17,854 nucleotides of DNA from an uncultured Bacteroidota bacterium (GTDB taxonomy: Bacteria > Bacteroidota > Bacteroidia > Chitinophagales > Chitinophagaceae): positions 1-17,854 of the forward strand of contig CAIRNW010000009.1 of assembly GCA_903879995.1 (NCBI GenBank). The letters run 5' to 3'. The notes beneath the pieces were generated by a model that did no database searches, was not told the DNA's origin, and saw nothing but the letters and a program-made list of their open reading frames with translations. The position numbers and the translations under genes were made by a program. The first letter of the stretch is position 1, and each line of letters begins with the position of its first letter. Shown piece by piece: positions 6,899 to 15,622 of this stretch.

Positions 6899-8833
6899 TT
6901 AAATGGTATTTACTTCAAGTATTCCGAAGCGTTTCAAGATTTGCATGCTGTTGGTCTTCTCCACATCTGTAAAGCCAGTATCCTTAAAAATCACTTTAGA
7001 TGTAGCTGGTTGTTGCTCTTCCTTCCACTTGCCAATACCCTCTGCTACTGCTGTAGTAATGTTATCACCCAAACATATAAACAATGCTCCCATTCCAATA
7101 TTGAATACTTGCTTATCACCAATTTCCTTTTGCTCAATAGGCATGGTTAAATCCAAGCCATATTTAAGCAGAATTTCATAAAGCACATCCTCTTCGGTGC
7201 GGTTTTCTTTGATATTGCTTCCTGCATTGAATAGGTTATCCTCCAAAGCATCTGGATTGCCATCCCAAGCTCTAATGTTGGAACTATCCAATTTAAATGC
7301 CCTAAAACCAACGTCTATTGTTTTACCCTCTTTGCTGAATAAATCTTCTTTAAACTCTGATATTATCTTTTTACCAGCTCTTCGTATTCGTTCTTTGGTA
7401 ATTTCGGAAATGGTTCTATAACCTACTTTATATGCTTCGCTTTCTTTATCAAGCAGCTCTGGCAATTGTACACAAATGTATTTTCGAGCACCCCCATCCT
7501 CTGAATTTAATTGCATTGTTGCATGGGCGGTCGTCCCTGATCCAGCAAAAAAATCTAAAACATGATCTTCTGAATCTGTTCCCATCTCGACAACTTTGGC
7601 TATCATCTCCATTGACTTTGGGAAATCAAAGTATTTTTTCCCCTCAAATAATTCTTTGACTAACAGAGTCCCCTTCTCTGAATTGTCTTCTTTATCTGCC
7701 CAAACTGATCTAGCCATTTTGGTGCTTTTGCGATATTTTTCAACGATCATAAAACCACCATCTGTCATTTTTTTTGCTGCAATTTCCTTGTTTAGATTTT
7801 CTTTTGCTTTTTCCTTCCCCCATCTCCAAACAGTATTGAAGCCTTGCGACTCTTTGGGGTACAATTCAATAAAATTTGATTTCTTTTCTAAAGATATCTC
7901 ATGTAAATTATTATCTAGTTGACTATCTGGATTAATGTAAAATGGATAATATAAGTTTGGACGGTTCTCTTTGTTAAAGGCGATATTTCGGTTCCTCAAC
8001 TCTCTTAACTCATAGCCTCCAATAGCATCCTTAAAAGGAAATTCTTTATTCGGATTCTTTAAATCATTCAGTTCTGTATTTTGGCTCTTTCCATATACTA
8101 TTATATATTCATGCATTTGTGCTATACCACCGTAATCTCTACCTCTTGGGTTATTTACTATCGTAATTTGTCCGATGAAATTATCTTGTCCAAATATTTC
8201 ATCACATAGTTTTTTGAGATTAGATACCTCATTGTCATCAATCGAAATGAATATAGCACCATTTTCAGTCATTAAGTTACGAGCTAATTTTAGCCTCGGA
8301 TACATCATGCATAACCAATTACTATGGTATCGCCCATCGCTTTCGCTATTTGTGTTAATTCGATTTCCGTCCTCGTCAACTTGTCCCGTTATTGATAGAT
8401 AGTTGCCAAGGTTATCACTGTAATTGTCCTTGTATACAAAGTCCTTACCAGTATTATATGGTGGATCGATGTAAATCAACTTGATTCTATTTGCATAACT
8501 TTTTTGAAGTAGTTTTAATACTTCCAAGTTATCGCCTTCAATAAAAATGTTTTGCGTGGTATCCCAATCTTTGCTGCTTGTTTTGTCGGGGCGCAAGGTT
8601 GCTGTACTAGGTTTATTGGCTTCACGTCTTGCCATGCTTTTGCCAGCCCATGTAAAACGGTAATATTCTTCCTCTGTTTCTATTTCATCACCAAGTAAGG
8701 CTTGGAGTTCCTTAATGTCAATCTTACCTTCCTTAACAATTGTTGGGAATAAGGTTTTAAGCGTTTCTATATTCTGAGCAACAAAATCGGTGCTTTGGCT
8801 CATTGGGTGTCCTTTAACTATCTTTTCCATCAT
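6899..8833 (-). CDS. mod: Type III-like modification subunit Mod (N6-adenine or N4-cytosine methyltransferase)
   Basis: A 644-residue site-specific DNA methyltransferase. The catalytic motif IV DPPYNTG (123-129) comes before the AdoMet-binding motif I FAGSGT (429-434), the beta-class order of type III Mod proteins. The stretch between about 215 and 385 is the expected target-recognition region, and the C-terminal part (about 480-644) is Mod-specific. Mod methylates its recognition site and guides Res. The start is one of two neighbouring ATGs at 8833 and 8830. The upstream gene's stop overlaps them as ATGA, which favours 8833 over the internal Met at residue 11. The recognition region is AT-richer than the 5' part (about 31% against 38% GC over 420 bases each, by hand) and contains an A8 tract (7768-7775). 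Confidence 0.93.
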   Translation of the reverse strand: MMEKIVKGHPMSQSTDFVAQNIETLKTLFPTIVKEGKIDIKELQALLGDEIETEEEYYRFTWAGKSMARREANKPSTATLRPDKTSSKDWDTTQNIFIEGDNLEVLKLLQKSYANRIKLIYIDPPYNTGKDFVYKDNYSDNLGNYLSITGQVDEDGNRINTNSESDGRYHSNWLCMMYPRLKLARNLMTENGAIFISIDDNEVSNLKKLCDEIFGQDNFIGQITIVNNPRGRDYGGIAQMHEYIIVYGKSQNTELNDLKNPNKEFPFKDAIGGYELRELRNRNIAFNKENRPNLYYPFYINPDSQLDNNLHEISLEKKSNFIELYPKESQGFNTVWRWGKEKAKENLNKEIAAKKMTDGGFMIVEKYRKSTKMARSVWADKEDNSEKGTLLVKELFEGKKYFDFPKSMEMIAKVVEMGTDSEDHVLDFFAGSGTTAHATMQLNSEDGGARKYICVQLPELLDKESEAYKVGYRTISEITKERIRRAGKKIISEFKEDLFSKEGKTIDVGFRAFKLDSSNIRAWDGNPDALEDNLFNAGSNIKENRTEEDVLYEILLKYGLDLTMPIEQKEIGDKQVFNIGMGALFICLGDNITTAVAEGIGKWKEEQQPATSKVIFKDTGFTDVEKTNSMQILKRFGILEVNTI

Positions 8834-9606
8834 GCGTTCGTTATACTGTTTTTGAGTAGTTCTATTTGTTTTCTCTTTTGTTGCACTTGGGTGTTGAGCT
8901 CAATCTTTTTGTTAAGTTGAGTCTCTTTTTGTGCATCGTTGGTTAAGGTGATTATTTCTTTTTCTAGTAAAGTGATGCGTTCCAATCGCTCTACATCTTC
9001 TTTGGTTCTCTCAGTTGGTCTGGTTTCAAAGGTGCCAATTATCGCAGCCGTTGTTAATCCTGCAATGCATTGCACATATCCATCGTACAGTACTTTCAAA
9101 TTAGTTGAAGGAACTCTACTAAAGCTAAGTGCTTCTATAAATGCCTCGTGCACTATGTTGGTTGTATTTGAAGCTATGCTGTCGGTTGTGAACTTTTTGT
9201 CAATGGTGCGTTTGTTATTGTCGTTTTGGTTGATGCGTTTGTAGGTAACATTCCAAATGCTGTTCACACCGTCATGCACTATCAACAACATGTGATAAGG
9301 GATATACTTTTGGATTAGGTCAATGATTTTCGCAGCATTTTTGCTCAATGATTCAGTACTTGTTGTTACAGCAATAACCTGTATTTCCTCAAATGTGCTT
9401 TCGTAATCCTGGTATGATGGGACATTCGCATTTGCCTGACTGATGGATGCAATCCAATCAATAGCGGAAATGGCGTTGTAATCATCCAGCACATTCTTCT
9501 CTGCTGAAGTCATATCAAAATTGCGCTTAAAAAATGCTTTGGTGATCTTCTTGTTCACCAAGCACCTTTCGGGCAATTGCAATATGTTGATGATTTGATT
9601 AAGCAT
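8830..9606 (-). CDS. DUF4391 protein of the helicase-Mod-Res locus
   Basis: A 258-residue protein resembling the DUF4391 family, whose members I know as neighbours of an SNF2-type helicase and a Mod/Res pair. No catalytic motif is evident. The N-terminal part (about 1-165) looks alpha/beta, with a strand-like IQVIAVTT and HMLLIVHDG. It includes the start LPERCLVNKKITKAFF typical of the family. The C-terminal 55 residues (about 203-257), such as ITLLEKEIITL and QQKRKQIELLKNSI, predict a coiled coil, suggesting a role as bridge or oligomerisation subunit. Its start overlaps the helicase stop (TAATG, 9604-9608) and its stop overlaps the mod start (ATGA), so all three are probably made in balanced amounts. 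Confidence 0.8.
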   Translation of the reverse strand: MLNQIINILQLPERCLVNKKITKAFFKRNFDMTSAEKNVLDDYNAISAIDWIASISQANANVPSYQDYESTFEEIQVIAVTTSTESLSKNAAKIIDLIQKYIPYHMLLIVHDGVNSIWNVTYKRINQNDNNKRTIDKKFTTDSIASNTTNIVHEAFIEALSFSRVPSTNLKVLYDGYVQCIAGLTTAAIIGTFETRPTERTKEDVERLERITLLEKEIITLTNDAQKETQLNKKIELNTQVQQKRKQIELLKNSITNA

Positions 9607-12600
9607 TATTTGATGATCAAGTAACTTACTAATTCAAACGCATCAGAATGCTGTGCTTTGCTCATTTTGGTTCCACCTGCAAAAGCCAGCGTGTCTAAAC
9701 CTAGTTCATCATCTACACCTTTGATATGGGTTAAAGCCGTTTGAAGCAGAGAAGTATATGTACCCATTTGCTTACCAGCTTTGGTCTCTTTATTAAATGA
9801 ACTTATAAGTGAGGCAAGCACTTCGTGTTGACCCAGGCAAAGTTTCTTGTACAGATCCAAGGTTTTCTTTGGGTTACTTGCTGGAACAAAAACGTCACCG
9901 TTGGCATTGATGTAACATAAGCTGTACGGATGGGTAGCACTATATGTGTTGGTATCCATCAATGCTCCATTCAAGTCATTGAAACAGAATATGACACCAG
10001 GGGTGGCTTCATCTGTATTGGTTGAAGTAATGGCGTAAATGCCTTTAGGGGCTAGTTCAAAATGTTCACGCTCCTCGTGGCTCAATCGCTCCGCATCAAT
10101 TTTAAAGTCATTAAAGGTTAAGTCGGTAATACTGATACCACCTTCAATATCCTCCAAATCCAACACTTTGCTTTGCATTTGTTTGAGTTGTCGTTTACGG
10201 TAATCTAAATCACCGTAGCTCACACTTGGTTCTTCAATAATGTTATCATCTCCCGTAGCAGATACATCCAGGATTTGCATACGTCCTTTCACACGACCAA
10301 TTAAATCAATGTAGGTGTCCAACTCCAAGTTCGGGAAGAAATTTACTAATTGAATCTTATCATTAATGGAACCAATACGGTCGATACGTCCAAATCGCTG
10401 AACAATGCGAACAGGATTCCAGTGTATGTCGTAATTAACCAAATAATCGCAATCTTGTAGGTTTTGTCCTTCTGAAATGCAATCCGTACAGATCAATAAA
10501 TCAATCTCACCCTTGCTATCGGGATAAATCAGATCTCGTTTTTTCGACAGGGGGGAGAAGTTAATCAGGATGTGCCCTAAATCGGGTTTACAGTCTCTTA
10601 AATTCGTTTTGTTGGCATCGCCACCCGTTACCATAGCTGATTTGATTCCAAGCTCCCCAAGAGCCCAGGAGCTCAAATTTTCGTAGAGGTACTTAACCGT
10701 GTCAGCAAATGCTGAAAAGACGATAACCTTCTTGTTTCCATCGTTAAGATTGTTTTCAACTTTGCTTTGAATCAGATTCTTCAGCTCTTGCAATTTTGCA
10801 TCCCTGGTTTCATCAATTACCTTGGTTTGAGCCAACAGGTTTTCCAACCTGCGTTTGTCATCCATCAAATCTTCCTTGCAACGTATCAAGTCCATATCCT
10901 GGAGTAAAACTTTTACTTTACCACCAGTTAATAGGTCATCAAGCAAAGTATCATCTGTATCAATATCTGTAATCTCCAGCTCCTCGTTAAAATATTCAGC
11001 TCTGCTTGCTACTTCTATCTTGTTGAGTAATCCATCTATTTGACGAAGTAAGCCCTCCAACGTTAACCTGAATGAGTGAACTGAACTTTCAAGTCGCTTT
11101 AACAGATTTACTCGCATCAAGTGAATCAAACTGCTTTCACGTTCAATCTGTTTGAATATGCTACCCTTTGAAGTCGTGATGTCATATTTTGCTTCGTAGG
11201 AACTTCGCTTATCATCACGCACATAAGAAAGTGGTGAATAGAAGCCGAGGTTCAATGCATTGAGTTCGTCATTCACCTTGTCCATTGCCTTCAATGAACC
11301 ATTCTTGTCGAAGTCGGTGTATTTGTTTATCGGTGCTAATCGGTCAGGGAATTTGCCAATATCGTTTACATCGTAATACTTCTCGATGTGCTTACGGGAT
11401 CTGGCAATAGTAAGTAAATCTAACAACTTGAAGTAAGAACCATCCAAGCCGTTGATCAAACTTTCCCTGCTCGATGTTGAGCCGTTGTTCGATTTTAACC
11501 AAGCGTTGAACTTGGCTTGAGCTTTCCTTAATGTTTGTTCAATGCTCGCTATCCCATGAGCGGCAAGTGCATCGTCTTGTTGTTCGGTAATAAACGCAAT
11601 CTGATTTTTAATGTCATTCATCCTCGTGTTGACAGGAGTTGCAGAAAGCATTAACACTTTTGTTTTAACTCCAGATTTGATGATGTCATTCATCAAACGT
11701 TGGTAACGAGTAATGGTATTTCTCCTTGGATCGTTGTTTCTGAAATTGTGTGATTCATCGATAACAACCAGATCATAGTTGCCCCAGTTGATGGATTCCA
11801 GGTTGATGTTTCCTGAATAACCGCCAGTCCTGGAAAGATCGGTGTGGTTTAAAACATCAAAGTTTAATCTGTCTTTACTCAGTATGTTTTGTACATCGTT
11901 TAGAGAATATACTAGCCAGTTATCACGCAACTTTTTTGGTGCTAGTACCAAAACTCTGTCGTTACGCATTTGGTAATACTTAATGACTGCAAGAGCTTCA
12001 AAGGTTTTACCAAGTCCGACAGAATCTGCTATAATACACCCACCGTAAGTCTCAATTTTATCAATTGCTCCGAGTACTGCATCTTTCTGAAAGTTGAATA
12101 GGTACTTCCATATTTCAGTTTGTTTAAACCCAATTTTATTAATGCGCTGTTCGTTTTCCTCGTTGATTGTTGTGTTCTTGAAGAGATGATAAAGCGTGTA
12201 TTTATATATGAACTCAGGGCTGTTGTCTTCAAAGGCTTCTTTTACTTTTTTTAGCAGATCACTTTTTAAGTCCTTTGGGCTAATCGACCAGAACTGCTCA
12301 AACAGCTGAAGAAATTGTCCTCCCTGATCCTCGAATTGAGATAGAACAATTGGCATTGGACTTGGCACTGTTCCTAAAGTTACAGTATTCAAATCCTGAG
12401 GGACAATCGAAAAACAATGCGTTTTATCGGGATTCTTGATCAGGATAAATTTTTGTCCTCCAACATTGCCAGCTCTAATCTGGAATTTGTTCTCCAACAA
12501 CTGGTATGTGTTACTAGCCTTATGGGAAGAATTGAGGTCAAAGTACAAGGAAAACTCCTTTAAATCGTATGCAAAACGAGAATCATTGGATGGTTCTGTG

Positions 12601-12764
12601 TCCAGAATCATTTTAACACCCTTCGACTGGCTTAATTCGCTGGATAATTCAAACAAAGCTGGAATAGTAACATATCCAGTTGCAATAAAAATCTCGGAAT
12701 CCTGGTTAATCAGGTTCTGTACCTCGCTTGCGAGCTTTATATCTTGGTTATTTATTAATTGCAT
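9606..12764 (-). CDS. SNF2-type helicase of the extended restriction locus
   Basis: A 1052-residue SF2 ATPase of the SNF2/RapA-like group. Motifs: DSVGLGKT (247-254), DESH (336-339), LSATPVNT (373-380), TDCISEGQNLQ (760-770) and QRFGRIDRIG (789-798). A long charged insert (about 480-675) lies between the two RecA-like halves. Residues 1-160 precede the helicase and resemble, in position and strand pattern (IFIATGYVT), the phospholipase D-like domain found at the start of related defence helicases, but I see no intact HxK signature, so it would be degenerate. Proteins of this kind translocate on duplex DNA. Here it likely moves or remodels DNA for the Mod/Res machinery. Its ATG overlaps the regulator stop (TGATG, 12762-12766). 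Confidence 0.9.
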   Translation of the reverse strand: MQLINNQDIKLASEVQNLINQDSEIFIATGYVTIPALFELSSELSQSKGVKMILDTEPSNDSRFAYDLKEFSLYFDLNSSHKASNTYQLLENKFQIRAGNVGGQKFILIKNPDKTHCFSIVPQDLNTVTLGTVPSPMPIVLSQFEDQGGQFLQLFEQFWSISPKDLKSDLLKKVKEAFEDNSPEFIYKYTLYHLFKNTTINEENEQRINKIGFKQTEIWKYLFNFQKDAVLGAIDKIETYGGCIIADSVGLGKTFEALAVIKYYQMRNDRVLVLAPKKLRDNWLVYSLNDVQNILSKDRLNFDVLNHTDLSRTGGYSGNINLESINWGNYDLVVIDESHNFRNNDPRRNTITRYQRLMNDIIKSGVKTKVLMLSATPVNTRMNDIKNQIAFITEQQDDALAAHGIASIEQTLRKAQAKFNAWLKSNNGSTSSRESLINGLDGSYFKLLDLLTIARSRKHIEKYYDVNDIGKFPDRLAPINKYTDFDKNGSLKAMDKVNDELNALNLGFYSPLSYVRDDKRSSYEAKYDITTSKGSIFKQIERESSLIHLMRVNLLKRLESSVHSFRLTLEGLLRQIDGLLNKIEVASRAEYFNEELEITDIDTDDTLLDDLLTGGKVKVLLQDMDLIRCKEDLMDDKRRLENLLAQTKVIDETRDAKLQELKNLIQSKVENNLNDGNKKVIVFSAFADTVKYLYENLSSWALGELGIKSAMVTGGDANKTNLRDCKPDLGHILINFSPLSKKRDLIYPDSKGEIDLLICTDCISEGQNLQDCDYLVNYDIHWNPVRIVQRFGRIDRIGSINDKIQLVNFFPNLELDTYIDLIGRVKGRMQILDVSATGDDNIIEEPSVSYGDLDYRKRQLKQMQSKVLDLEDIEGGISITDLTFNDFKIDAERLSHEEREHFELAPKGIYAITSTNTDEATPGVIFCFNDLNGALMDTNTYSATHPYSLCYINANGDVFVPASNPKKTLDLYKKLCLGQHEVLASLISSFNKETKAGKQMGTYTSLLQTALTHIKGVDDELGLDTLAFAGGTKMSKAQHSDAFELVSYLIIK

Positions 12765-12964
12765 CAGATAGTATTCTTCTTGGAAACAATTAAATCAGTC
12801 ACATCACAGCCAATTGCCTCTGCAATCTTGTTTAGTTTGGAAAGAGGGGGTTGAACGGTGTTACTACACCATTGTGAAACAGAAGACTTAGTAACCCCAA
12901 GGGCTTCAGCCAACTGTATCTGCTTCATTCCTTTCTCATTAAGAACTTGATGTATCCGATTCAT
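12764..12964 (-). CDS. Short Xre-type helix-turn-helix regulator
   Basis: A 66-residue DNA-binding protein consisting almost only of a Cro/CI-type HTH: MKQIQLAEALGVTKSSVSQW, followed by PPLSKLNKIAEAIGCDVTDLI. The frame is open back to a TTG at 13006, but the ATG at 12964 gives the normal domain start, so I chose it. It sits at the head of the helicase-Mod-Res genes and overlaps the helicase start as TGATG. In restriction loci such proteins (C proteins) commonly time expression so that methylation precedes cutting. A similar role is inferred here. A dyad at 13001-13017, 36 bases upstream of the ATG, is a candidate binding site. Confidence 0.88.
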   Translation of the reverse strand: MNRIHQVLNEKGMKQIQLAEALGVTKSSVSQWCSNTVQPPLSKLNKIAEAIGCDVTDLIVSKKNTI

Positions 12965-13000
12965 CGTTAACTTGATTATGGGTGAAATATAGTGATAAAA

Positions 13001-13017
13001 GTTCAATTTTAATGAAC
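13001..13017. promoter_or_regulatory. Candidate operator for the Xre-type regulator
   Basis: GTTCAATTTTAATGAAC has arms GTTCA and TGAAC around a 7-base AT centre, the size and symmetry expected of a dimeric Cro-like site. It overlaps the stop codon of the primase-helicase gene (13009-13011) and lies upstream of the regulator ATG at 12964. A near-consensus TATATTTC (minus strand, 12984-12991) lies between them, so an internal promoter under autoregulation is plausible. Confidence 0.45.
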
Positions 13018-15402
13018 ATTGCGTATTTCATTAATAATGGAAAAGTTCAAAGGCAGATTGGAGTAAAGCTCCACAATGCAATCATTCCTTAGTGGCCGAG
13101 CCCGACCGACAGCCTGAATAAGTTCCGCTTCAATGAGTTCTAGCTGAATTTGTTGCATCTCCCTGGTTTGGTATGTTGTGAAGCAGAACCTAAAGTCACC
13201 GTGCTCAATTAAGCGCACTTTCATACTGTTTTCCTGGTTGGGATTAAGACCAACAGCAAATGCGATAAGACGGTAAACCAAATCATTATAGTGCGGTGTT
13301 CCAATAACAGCAATGTCAGAGCCATTCAACACGTCATAACCTAGAACATTGTGAAAATGCATATTCAAATCTTCTTGAAAAAACTTGGCTTTGTTTTTCT
13401 TGAATGTGATGATGGGTATATTTCCCACTCGATCTCTGACATCGTTTATCAAATCCTCGGTTAAAGAGGTTCTGCTGTACGAATAATCCGTGTGCTGATA
13501 TACTTTGCCTACTAACTCGACATTGGTCAAATCCAACACATCAATCCTTCCAGGATACATTCTTTCATACAAATGAACCTGAGCCGTGGCTGACATGATT
13601 AGGTGTTTTTTCTCGTTGCTTAACTCCCTCTTAACTACATAGCTTATTTTCTTAATATTTCGAGAGTCTTTAACAAAAGCAACCGAACCAAGGAATTTAA
13701 CCACATTAGTCTTGGTGGGGTGTTTTGCAATTGTCTCGCTTAGCGTATTCCTGTCCACAAAAACTGATGGCATTGGGTTAACCAATCCAGGTTTTGCGCT
13801 TTTAATGCGCTCAATCAGTTCATTTATCTGGATCCCCTCTGGCAGGTAAGCATTCAACAAAATGATATCATCAATGTTGGTACTATCAACCGAAAGCAAA
13901 TCCTTTATCGGGTCTTCATCAAAGATTACAGTGGAGTTGTTGGTTCCCCCCAACAGCAACCGTTGATGGGTGGTTAAAAGTGTTGTGGAGACATCACAAG
14001 TATTTTTAACCTCAGTCAAATACTTTTGAGCGAGGACTGCATCCTGAGCATTCGTTCTGGTGTCAATTTTGGCTGCAACGCTTTTGATGATTTTCTGAAC
14101 AGCTTCATTTAGCCCCATCATATAATAATTATCAATTTTTGAGTTAATTACATTATCTGAAAATCTGGGAACCTCGGGTGTGACAACAGACTCTACCTGC
14201 ATTTTGCGATAAACTTCATCTTTTAAATCATGTGTAGGGAAAGCCAGAACATGACCCTCAAGATTGGTTAAATGGGTCGTTTTTCCAAATCCAGTTGGGA
14301 GCTTGAATATGTAAATCTTGTTATCCTTTGCATCAAGAGCTTCCTTGAATTTTTCGTCAAAAATTCTTTGTGCATCATCTAAACTTATTGTATTGGGCTG
14401 TTTAATCCTTTCAATTTTTCCTATGGGTAGTTTAATACCCAAGAGCAAATTTGGGTGATCGAAATCCTCTTGGTAGGGAGAAAATTTATCTAAACCCATG
14501 GGGAAATACTCCATGAGGGAAGCGTAGTCGATAATCCTTGACTTATACTTATCGTAATGGGTGTTCCCTAACCCATTATGTTTTTTTATGGTATCTTTAA
14601 ACAGCTTTTTTCCTCCTTTTAACCAGTGAAGGGCTGTCGCTATTCCGAATAGTTGTTCATGGTAGAGCCATTTTCCCTCCAAGAAATCCTTGAATATTCT
14701 TACTTTTTCTGCTAGTTTTCCAAAATCTACTTTGTTATTTTTTAATTTTCTTAGGTAGGTTAGATAAGCTTGGTACTCATCTGTCTCAAAACGGGTATCC
14801 TTATTGTAATCTAATAGGGATACCCGTCCTGGGACAAATCTGGACTTTCCATGATCTTCCTCCAATATTACAATGCCAATCATTAAGCATAGCTTATAAA
14901 ATGGTATGGGCTTTTCAGTTATCGGGAATGCTTGAGTTCCTCCAAAAAAGATCCTTGCAGCATCGAAACAAGTTGGATCAGATTCTGGGAATACCCTTTT
15001 CAATCCCTCTCTTATTCGTTTGGCTGTTTCGAAGTCTCTTAATTCGTGATCTGTGAGCAATCCAACACGGAATCTGGGAGACTCATCTGTGTTTCGAAAG
15101 GTTGTGTAATAAAAATTGGGCGTGATGCCGAAGTTGTCGAAACGATCCAAGACTTCCTTGATTGCAATCGTGCCATCAAAGTCAAGGTAATATACCTGCT
15201 GAGAAGCCCAGCTCTGATTGTTAATTGTGCATCCAGTATGTAAAGCAGGAGCGATCGTGTAGCTGTTGGGTGGAGCGGAATGTTGAATTAGTTGATAATA
15301 AGTTAATCCTGTTGGTGACATGTTATTTTTAATAGTTGCTACCTCTTTCGTAGATGGTCGACCCTTTAACCTTAAGGGGGCAATTGTCACGTTGTATATC
15401 AT
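13009..15402 (-). CDS. Primase-like (AEP) domain fused to an SF2 helicase
   Basis: A 797-residue protein. The N-terminal region resembles archaeo-eukaryotic primases of plasmids and phages: YYLDFDG (71-77) gives the two metal-binding aspartates Asp74 and Asp76, followed by SPRFRVGLL (108-116) and FDAARIFFGG (146-155). The C-terminal half is an SF2 ATPase with Walker A LPTGFGKTTH (368-377), FDEDP (494-498), MSATAQ (603-608) and QAVGRAR (763-769). Such fusions typically start and unwind DNA during replication of mobile elements. Around residues 99-107 the histidine often seen before the PRFR segment in similar proteins is not evident, so priming activity is uncertain. It is the first gene of the central operon. 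It could be the replication protein of the element or part of the defence system. Confidence 0.75.
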   Translation of the reverse strand: MIYNVTIAPLRLKGRPSTKEVATIKNNMSPTGLTYYQLIQHSAPPNSYTIAPALHTGCTINNQSWASQQVYYLDFDGTIAIKEVLDRFDNFGITPNFYYTTFRNTDESPRFRVGLLTDHELRDFETAKRIREGLKRVFPESDPTCFDAARIFFGGTQAFPITEKPIPFYKLCLMIGIVILEEDHGKSRFVPGRVSLLDYNKDTRFETDEYQAYLTYLRKLKNNKVDFGKLAEKVRIFKDFLEGKWLYHEQLFGIATALHWLKGGKKLFKDTIKKHNGLGNTHYDKYKSRIIDYASLMEYFPMGLDKFSPYQEDFDHPNLLLGIKLPIGKIERIKQPNTISLDDAQRIFDEKFKEALDAKDNKIYIFKLPTGFGKTTHLTNLEGHVLAFPTHDLKDEVYRKMQVESVVTPEVPRFSDNVINSKIDNYYMMGLNEAVQKIIKSVAAKIDTRTNAQDAVLAQKYLTEVKNTCDVSTTLLTTHQRLLLGGTNNSTVIFDEDPIKDLLSVDSTNIDDIILLNAYLPEGIQINELIERIKSAKPGLVNPMPSVFVDRNTLSETIAKHPTKTNVVKFLGSVAFVKDSRNIKKISYVVKRELSNEKKHLIMSATAQVHLYERMYPGRIDVLDLTNVELVGKVYQHTDYSYSRTSLTEDLINDVRDRVGNIPIITFKKNKAKFFQEDLNMHFHNVLGYDVLNGSDIAVIGTPHYNDLVYRLIAFAVGLNPNQENSMKVRLIEHGDFRFCFTTYQTREMQQIQLELIEAELIQAVGRARPLRNDCIVELYSNLPLNFSIINEIRNVH

Positions 15403-15542
15403 TTTTATCCTTTTTGCATAAGTTTAATCAAAAAGAAGGACAAAACCAAATAAGTAATTGTTTATCAATGTATTATAAATTTATTTTAAGCTGTTAACTT
15501 TAATCTATTTCACAACAAACCACCATTGATGATCTATTTTCT

Positions 15543-15553
15543 TACATAATGTA
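15543..15553. promoter_or_regulatory. Short palindrome upstream of the MerR-like gene
   Basis: TACATAATGTA is a perfect dyad with five-base arms, 19 bases upstream of the TTG of the adjoining promoter. It might bind a regulator acting on one or both divergent genes. Being short and AT-rich it could also be chance. Confidence 0.25.
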
Positions 15554-15572
15554 TATTTTTTTCTTCCAAAAC

Positions 15573-15603
15573 TTGCGAGTGAAAAATATTGGGCTTATAT
15601 TTG
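15573..15603 (+). promoter_or_regulatory. Bacteroidota-type promoter of the MerR-like gene
   Basis: TTG (15573-15575) and TATATTTG (15596-15603) match the -33 TTG and the -7 TAnnTTTG elements known from Bacteroides, with a 20-base spacer. The -7 element ends 19 bases before the ATG at 15623, leaving a short leader. Confidence 0.6.
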
Positions 15604-15622
15604 TACCAGATTCGAAAAGGAA

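Larger units (their letters stand above)
15403..15622. promoter_or_regulatory. Divergent control region between the central operon and the right block
   Basis: A 220-base AT-rich gap between two genes read outward, so it must hold the promoters of both. The plus-strand promoter is readable and listed separately. For the minus-strand operon I find no full TAnnTTTG match in front of the ATG at 15402. Confidence 0.7.

Noticed and set aside
6878..8402. Several plus-strand open frames opposite mod, such as 7197-7421 and 7596-7922
   Set aside because: They lie fully antisense to a well-supported gene, have no family features and show the leucine/serine-rich composition typical of shadow frames.
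12029..12232. A 67-codon minus-strand frame inside the SNF2-type helicase gene
   Set aside because: It is in another frame of the same strand, within the conserved helicase region, with no start signal or recognisable domain.
12965..13006. A TTG start at 13006 for the Xre-type regulator
   Set aside because: The ATG at 12964 gives a normal HTH start. The extra 14 residues would run through the candidate operator and add nothing recognisable.
15046..15243. A plus-strand frame within the primase-helicase gene
   Set aside because: Antisense to the conserved primase-like motifs, and no promoter or ribosome site is visible.
2347..15402. A DISARM or BREX system
   Set aside because: There is an SNF2-type helicase and a methylase, but no DrmA/DrmB-like DUF1998 pair, no separate DrmC phospholipase D protein, and none of the BREX genes such as PglZ or BrxC. 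The Mod/Res pair points to a type III-like locus.
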